From Strongylocentrotus droebachiensis (lineage: Eukaryota; Echinodermata; Echinoidea; Camarodonta; Strongylocentrotidae), in assembly GCA_035222895.1 (NCBI GenBank), contig JAVYIG010000648.1, positions 62,001 through 126,000 on the forward strand: 64,000 nt of DNA, read 5' to 3'. The notes under the pieces are model-generated. The model did no database searches, had not been told where the DNA came from, and saw nothing but the letters and a program-made list of their open reading frames with translations. Position numbers and translations under genes: made by a program. Shown piece by piece: positions 60,101 through 64,000 of the stretch; within the stretch, counting starts at the first letter, position 1, and each line of letters opens with the position of its first letter.

Positions 60101-63100
60101 AGGATTGGATCGGGAACATCAAGTGGATTGCAGCTGGTCGCTGAAAGTGGACAAATGTAAATGGCCATTATATGATTACGTCAAATAAAAGTTTAGAGTG
60201 AACATCAGATGCTAAATGACTATTGATGAGGGTATGATAGTTTGCAAATAATTAACGTTGGTGAAGGTGATGGGACAAACTATCACTTCTGAGGCGATCT
60301 GGATGTACCTATCTTTCCGAAGCGAAGCTAAGGAAAGATAGCATTTTAGATTGCAGAGGAAGTGACAATTTGCCATCGCCTGAAACCAAAAGGTGATTAT
60401 TTGCTTTATATTCCACATCGGAAACATTTCACTTCTGCCTTCATTTTAGAGCAACAAGTCATCAATATTAATAGCTAGCAAACGGTGTACGATACGTGCA
60501 GTGTATGCAGTACTTACGTATGTACTTATACTATACAATATTTAGTGAAAGAGCGTTGCAATGTATAGATAGTACTACTATCTTTAGTGAAAGTCCATTG
60601 CACTGTGTAGATAGTAGTACTATCTACACAGTAGTACTATCTACAGTGTAACAAACTTTTCTTCTCCAATCAATGATGGGCGAACTATCTTTCATCACGT
60701 GATTTACTTTTGACCAACCATAGAGCAAAATTCTTAGTATGTGGAATACAATTATTAATATGCAAATAACTTAATCAATGAGAACCAAATAATACTTTGC
60801 AGTAGACCGGTTTACTAATATATCATGTATGTATACAAATTTATGAAGTTTTCTTTACTTGGGACCTAGTTACAAATTATTCCATTAACCTCTTATTAAT
60901 GACTGAAATACAATACTTGGAATCCAGTCTGCCTACATCACTTGATGTGGGGCAAGCCAGACTTGGTTTAAAACTTGGTTTAGAAAGTATGCATGAAATT
61001 TTAATATGTCAGTAATTTCTATCCAATAACTTCACACAACTGTCAACACATCATCAAATGTTCATTGACATGTCCAGAGGTGGGGTAAAAAGCATGATAA
61101 GGGACCCCTCATCAATCCCCTGCCTAATGTAGGAGCTATTTTAACTTATTTTATTGTCGGTATCAATTCTATTTTCCTTACTTCTGCACAGAGGTTCATT
61201 CTCAAATTGCCAAAACATGTTAGTTCCATCGAATTCACAGTTTCCAATGGAAGAACCGACCAAAAGATACCCTTCAGAGCATTCTATGTGACATGTAGAG
61301 CCGTAGGTCGTGTCGCAAGTGTCCATTACAACGCCATGTGCAGGAGAAGTTAGAGGTTGACACTGTCGGGCTAAAAAACAAAGGTACAAGTCATGATCAT
61401 CATCATCTTAGAAATAGTTATAACGATTTAAATAATCTCATTCTTTGAGTGAACAAGATAAATGCGACTGTACATCTTACACGCCCCAGCTGGGGTAATT
61501 AATGGAGCACCTTATAAACACAATGCGTCGTGGATATGGGTGCTATACAAATATCCAGTATTATTGCTATGTTCATTGATAAATGGTTCTTTGATCTTGA
61601 ACATTTGACCTCACGAACTCAAAACTATTTTCCTTTGATCTTTTAATGTTCATGCATGAACCGAGTGTGGTCAACATTGATTCAATCTATATTCAGTCAG
61701 TCATCATAGTTGTAGATATTTTCTCAAGGATAAGTTTCTGGGTGAAGATGTTTTCGTGTAGTTTTGAGGTGTAACAGTTTGTGTAATTAGACCTAGTCTA
61801 TGGTGTAGCTCTGGGGGATGATAGAGGCAAGACAAAATATACAGAAAAATGAGAAACAGAATTAGTGCTGTAGCCGAACAGCCGAACCAAACGGAAGTTC
61901 GCCGAACATGGCACTTCCGAACCGAACCGAACCGAACGCAAAGGCCTGGTACAGATGTTTGGCAGAAAAATGCAAACGTTTTCGCAAGCTAATAAACCTG
62001 TCATTTTGTACCTAATTTTCATGTCACGATTGCTCATTTTATATTTACTTTTTTCCCATTTTCCGCCTTTGTGATTTATGCCTATCCAGTGGTGGGCGCG
62101 ACTTAATTAACTGGCGCCATTTAAATCCCAAATCCTGACCTCTGCTACGTCGCGATCGCAAGCCATAAACAAGAATACATGTGTGTGATTCTAGGCGCTG
62201 ATGAACAAAACAAGTTCAGCTCAAACCCATTAACAACAACAAAATATATTTTAATTGTAACAATATCGGAAACATTTTACAATATAAATAACAAAATAAA
62301 TATATATTATAGTATGGTATTTATTTATTCAGGAAAAATCAGGATTTTATATTTTTCCTATTGAAAATAAACACTTATAACAAACAGTAATTGACGAGCC
62401 TGAGTCGCTATTCAAGATGGCAGATTTCATGACTATAACATTAGACAACAACCGTCTCAAAAAATCATTAAAAAATATCATTTATTGACAAATTGAAAAC
62501 ATGATTCTTTTAAAATTGAAAATAAAACACGATTCAAGACGGAAATACGAATGTAAGTAGTACTTTTCTTCATGTGTTTTGTAATGTGAAATTCGTGCTG
62601 GTCGGGCCCGGCTGGCTGGCCCGCCCAGTGCCGACCGCCGTGGCTAACGCTGCTTGCTTTTATATTACCGAACCCGAACCGAACCAAGTTCGGGTGAAAA
62701 ATTGCTGAACTCTCCAGAACCGAACCGAACACGAACATAGCGTTTGACTTACAGCACTAGACAGAATAGGATAAGGAGAGAAGAATGAGAAAAGGCAATT
62801 AAGGGCCACCTCCCGCACCCTTCCCTAATTCATTGGCTTAATTTGAATTTTATTCACCGATGCCCCCTACACCATGAAGAATTTACCCCTTCAACGGCTG
62901 GACCCTCATTACGCCACTGGGCCCTGTAGTATATGAAGAATCCTACCTTTGACCTCCACTCTGAATTGACAGGTAGCCTCGTTACCGGCTTCATCCAGCG
63001 CACTGCATCTGGCGACATGTACACCTATGGTCAAGATTCCAGGCTGGGGATTACAGGTCACTAATGGTTCTTGTGATGGGTCATTGTCCGTAGCGATTGC

Positions 63101-63909
63101 TGACCACTCCACATTGGCCTTATCGGAGCTTTTGCTCGCAAAGGCAACTATATCTGACGGACAGTCCTCAAATACTGGAAGCTCCAAATCTGAAAAAAAA
63201 CAGCCACATGACAATAAAATTTGCTAACAAGGCAAGACATCAGCTTATATGCTAGATGCTACATAATCATGAAGACACCTGATATGCATGTACATATAGT
63301 TTCAGATTTATTAAACCATTCTATTCTTATAAAAGACCTAACAAAAAAATTGACCCCAGACCACAAGGTAATTTATGAGAATTACAAGATATCCTCGTAC
63401 TCGCAGCTCCGAAAGTCCACCATTGCAATGTTCTTGGCACTTTAACCCTTACTGTACTGGGGGGGGGGGGGGGGGGGGGGGGCCTGGGAGGCAGTCAGAG
63501 AGTGCTCGAAATAGCCCAGTACAGTAAGGGTTAAAGCTCCAAAAATAGCTTCAAATATGATAAGGAATGTGGTTAACTATCAAAATAATTTAGACAACTC
63601 ATCTTTCCTCATCCACTCTCTGTTTTATTTTACGTAATGAAATAATGTTGATTATCGTGATTTATATAAGACTCTTTTCTTAACAATATGGATAAGAAGA
63701 TTTCTTACCCACACATCGAGCTTGTTCTACTGCGCCAGTCCAGGTCTGATCACTGGAACAAGTAACCTCCTTCAAACCAGGAGGTGTTATCTTGAAACCA
63801 GACTGCTCACATTCCAGTTTACAGACATCACTAAAGCGCGGATCAGACAAACAAGTCTCTGGTAAGATTGTAATGGATGATGGTTCAGACAGCGCTTCAC
63901 ATGGTAGTC
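47540..63909 (-). CDS. SVEP1-like CCP-HYR-GCC2 secreted protein, 3' part (gene-level entry, 12 exons)
   Basis: Spliced coding region on the minus strand; 5' end lies beyond 64000. Exons, transcription order: 63909-63709, 63189-62947, 61370-61182, 60140-59937, 59192-58944, 58638-58393, 57393-57184, 52398-52100, 50266-49987, 49647-49486, 48615-48448, 47712-47540. Junctions are AG/GT, in one frame, 873 residues, stop TAG at 47542-47540. Domains: CCP, HYR, CCP, CCP, HYR, HYR, CCP, linker with an RRRR furin-type site, His/acid-rich segment, three GCC2/GCC3. No membrane helix, so the product should be secreted. HYR-HYR-CCP then GCC2 repeats matches, as I recall it, the N-terminal half of SVEP1. The protein stops where SVEP1 would go on into EGF repeats. 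An additional 3' exon is possible but no EGF-like coding was seen on this strand below 47540. Confidence 0.88.
48448..48615 (-). CDS. Exon: GCC2/GCC3 repeat 2
   Basis: Acceptor gcgcag, donor g|gtgatt; phase 1 to 1. CGPGHFSSSG, CMRCEQGSYQSLHGQ, CCEKCTCPPML, DCQ. The third cysteine pair is unusual (CCEKCTC). Confidence 0.93.
48966..49100 (+). repeat. tRNA-derived SINE, second copy
   Basis: Body GTGCCCTTTTGTGGGGCATTAATCC matches the SINE at 46731. B-box-like GGATCAAAACC is mutated. Confidence 0.7.
49118..49274 (+). repeat. Dispersed repeat, copy 2 of 2
   Basis: Counterpart of 41843-41999, directly abutting the SINE at 48966. It may be the 3' body of a composite element. Confidence 0.8.
49486..49647 (-). 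CDS. Exon: GCC2/GCC3 repeat 1
   Basis: Acceptor cacag, donor g|gtacaa; phase 1 to 1. CPAGYYLDVAS, CTPCNQGFFQDDQAQ, CKPCNNGTST, QCE. Confidence 0.95.
49987..50266 (-). CDS. Exon: His/acid-rich segment before the GCC2 repeats
   Basis: Acceptor cttag, phase 0 entry; donor g|gtaaca, phase 1. Contains AEEILHRLAQHVHSHIQHH, then an acidic run ending EEGEDVLEEPG, then ISLECDQGHYL and LQTC. The clustered histidines are not present in the plus-gene counterpart at 20524-20700. A competing frame on the same strand is also open over this exon; this one is chosen because it keeps phase with the GCC2 exon and yields the matching C-x-x-G-x-x-x-x-x-x-x-C ending. Confidence 0.78.
50688..52053. mobile_element. 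CpG-dense island 3: fold-back element (GACCG/CGCCG motif)
   Basis: Ends GCTATGGTCACA / TGTGACCATAGC. The outer arms (about 50700-51180 and 51780-52040) are saturated with GACCG, CGGTCG and CGCCG and are partly inverted copies: CGAAGCCGCTAGGTCAAAGG near 51091 against CCTTTGACCTAGGGGCTTCG near 51788. The centre (51260-51720) has normal AT-rich composition. Inserted in the intron between the linker and His-rich exons. Confidence 0.87.
52100..52398 (-). CDS. Exon: linker with RRRR cleavage site
   Basis: Acceptor cttcag, phase 1 entry; donor aaa|gtttaa, phase 0 exit. Contains a helical-looking ETIATKFLQTIQQSYF, ICTDNHLC, VNVSCDSSTGRRRRSISD and MKVTMVIEM. RRRR followed by S fits furin. The block C - C - VN-x-C - basic - S - beta strand matches the plus-gene exons at 18920 and 20038, here fused into one exon. 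Confidence 0.83.
52500..54041. repeat. CpG-dense island 4 (CCGTACGG motif), with internal duplication
   Basis: Dense in CCGTACGG, GGGCGCC and GCCGTACGGGCGCC. The block 53121-53290 recurs at 53656-53845. The ends of the duplicated unit, ATTATGGGGCTTTCACATAT, behave as inverted termini. Related to island 1. The 198-codon and 149-codon frames here are composition artefacts. Confidence 0.78.
54042..54240. mobile_element. MITE with about 60-bp inverted arms
   Basis: Left ATTTAACGTCATGACGTTAA then ACCAATGAG, right complement ending CATGACGTTTAATCG. Shared arm also includes ATATGCGATGCGA. Confidence 0.78.
54325..54691. mobile_element. TTAA-flanked MITE
   Basis: Inverted ends AGGTAAAGACCAGTA / TACTGGTCTTTACCT flanked by TTAA at 54321-54324 and 54692-54695. 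No coding content. It splits an array of ACACGACGTAATT and TTTAACGTCATGACG words at 54240-54850. Confidence 0.87.
54949..55235 (+). pseudogene. LINE polymerase C-terminal fragment
   Basis: Readable pieces LQWTDLETR, MMYKVNKNLVDVNWNPYLTR and LLPLTVKHWNDLLH, from different frames, match the tail of Jockey/CR1-type polymerases. Frameshifted remnant. Confidence 0.68.
55278..56228. mobile_element. CpG-dense island 5: inverted-end element (CATACGTT motif)
   Basis: Ends ATGGCCCGGTCACACTAT / ATAGTGTGACTGGGCCAT. The interior is packed with CATACGTT, GTATGC, ATAAGTTA and GACGTATG words in both orientations. About 950 bp, no protein signature. G12 tract near 56131. Confidence 0.87.
56508..56795 (+). 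repeat. tRNA-derived SINE
   Basis: Head GGTGTCTTAGTCGAGTGAATTAAG, B box GGTTCGATCCC, body TTCTTTGGCAAGACATT, tail CAGCGCTATATAAAATCCGG then ATT repeats. Confidence 0.78.
57184..57393 (-). CDS. Exon: CCP 4
   Basis: Acceptor ctgcag, donor g|gtacct; phase 1 to 1. PCAALAIPAHGALAC, YCSVLCEEGYDV, FVCGNSGLWFP and DCS. The last CCP before the cleavage linker. Confidence 0.9.
57715..57830 (-). repeat. SINE fragment
   Basis: TTATTACCCCGGTCATC matches the tail region of the SINE at 27641. Partial copy. Confidence 0.5.
58393..58638 (-). CDS. Exon: HYR 3
   Basis: Acceptor ttccag, donor c|gtaagt; phase 1 to 1. EVQPIITSCPSGREM, VDWVKPTYMD, IMCLVTDPDSGLQAAC and FKIT. Divergent: the usual D-x-A-G-N turn is DPDSGL. 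Confidence 0.9.
58944..59192 (-). CDS. Exon: HYR 2
   Basis: Acceptor ttgcag, donor a|gtaagt; phase 1 to 1. DVPPTLTFCPPHI, PSAEDNFDMELQV, CTYTFTDDAGNSVSC and FHIDIT. Confidence 0.94.
59800..59855. repeat. AT dinucleotide-rich tract
   Basis: TATATATATA run in the intron between HYR 2 and CCP 3. Confidence 0.85.
59937..60140 (-). CDS. Exon: CCP 3
   Basis: Acceptor tttcag, donor g|gtagat; phase 1 to 1. SCNPLDVPDP, GTVCTLSCDFLL, FTCLKGEWSQQ, IQCK. Confidence 0.93.
61182..61370 (-). CDS. Exon: CCP 2
   Basis: Acceptor ttttag, donor a|gtaagg; phase 1 to 1. RQCQPLTSPAHG, TYGSTCHIECSEGYLLVGSS, NCEFD, FWQFENEPLC: a textbook sushi domain. Confidence 0.95.
61863..62759. mobile_element. Inverted-end element with CCGAAC arrays (island 6)
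   Basis: Ends TAGTGCTGTA / TACAGCACTA. Both subterminal regions (61872-61945 and 62650-62745) carry arrays of CCGAA/CCGAAC, in the same orientation. The middle is AT-rich and non-coding. Inserted in the intron between HYR 1 and CCP 2. Confidence 0.85.
62947..63189 (-). CDS. Exon: HYR 1
   Basis: Acceptor ttcag, donor g|gtagga; phase 1 to 1. Reads PVFEDCPSDI, ATDNDPSQEP, GVHVARCSALDEAGNEATC and FRVEV: the hyalin-repeat pattern (P-x-x-x-C-P, A-x-D-N, D-x-A-G-N-x-x-x-C-x-F). Confidence 0.95.
63446..63530. mobile_element. Miniature TTAA-flanked hairpin element with a G24 tract
   Basis: Ends CCCTTACTGTACTGGG / CCCAGTACAGTAAGGG, flanked by TTAA at 63442-63445 and 63531-63534. Only 85 bp, including an uninterrupted run of 24 G at 63459-63482. 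Confidence 0.9.
63709..63909 (-). CDS. Exon: CCP 1
   Basis: Acceptor ttcaag, donor g|gtaaga; phase 1 to 1. CEALSEPSS, VCKLECEQSGF, VTCSSDQTW, ARCV: four-cysteine sushi pattern with the conserved tryptophan. Confidence 0.9.
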
Positions 63910-63962
63910 CTTGAAAAAGATAATATGAATATTTAAAGTAATTATTGATATGAGTTATTAAG

Positions 63963-64000
63963 AACTAGATGGAACTTCGACTGTGCACAGTCGAAAATGA
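63963..64000 (-). repeat. End of the tandem-unit element seen at 16049-16997
   Basis: ACTAGATGGAAC then the palindrome TTCGACTGTGCACAGTCGAA (63976-63995), the reverse complement of the right end at 16964-16997. The rest lies beyond the window. Confidence 0.85.

Overview
Eukaryotic, almost certainly a marine deuterostome invertebrate, most likely an echinoderm such as a sea urchin. The basis is extracellular mosaic proteins built from EGF, pentraxin-like, TSP1, sushi (CCP), HYR and GCC2/GCC3 modules, one module or so per exon with mostly phase-1 introns, set in large AT-rich introns full of microsatellites, MITEs, tRNA-derived SINEs and decayed LINEs. I found no bacterial genes, CRISPR array or rRNA.

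Layout. (1) 3854-28706, plus strand: the 3' part of a gene with 21 visible coding exons, 1235 residues, open at its 5' end. Order: about ten EGF repeats, a pentraxin/LamG-like domain, two EGFs, one TSP1, one CCP, a Cys-containing linker with a tetrabasic site (RKKR), a short beta-rich exon, four GCC2/GCC3 repeats, a transmembrane helix, a 46-residue cytoplasmic tail, stop. A 3' UTR of up to about 3 kb probably follows. (2) 28.7-47.5 kb: intergenic space with a decayed non-LTR retrotransposon (36.6-41.5 kb, minus), a deleted Tc1/mariner-like element beside a hAT-type MITE (35.3-36.4 kb), a perfect 31-bp-arm hairpin and minisatellites. (3) 47540-63909, minus strand: the 3' part of a second gene, 12 visible coding exons, 873 residues, open at its 5' end (beyond 64000). 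Order: CCP, HYR, CCP, CCP, HYR, HYR, CCP, the same kind of tetrabasic linker (RRRR), a His/acid-rich segment, three GCC2/GCC3 repeats, stop, with no membrane anchor.

The genes are convergent and share the C-terminal block CCP - basic cleavage linker - GCC2/GCC3. From memory of the family, the minus gene matches the N-terminal half of SVEP1 (CCP/HYR/GCC2) and the plus gene carries the EGF-pentraxin part. I read them as SVEP1-like paralogues, one membrane-anchored and one secreted, both predicted to be cut by a furin-type protease. Exon borders come from splice consensus, phase and domain continuity read by eye; no transcript data were available.

The introns hold an unusual set of DNA elements: CpG-dense islands, each saturated with its own short degenerate motif and several with GGTCACA-type inverted ends; TTAA-flanked fold-back elements with long poly-G/poly-C tracts; and many palindromes.
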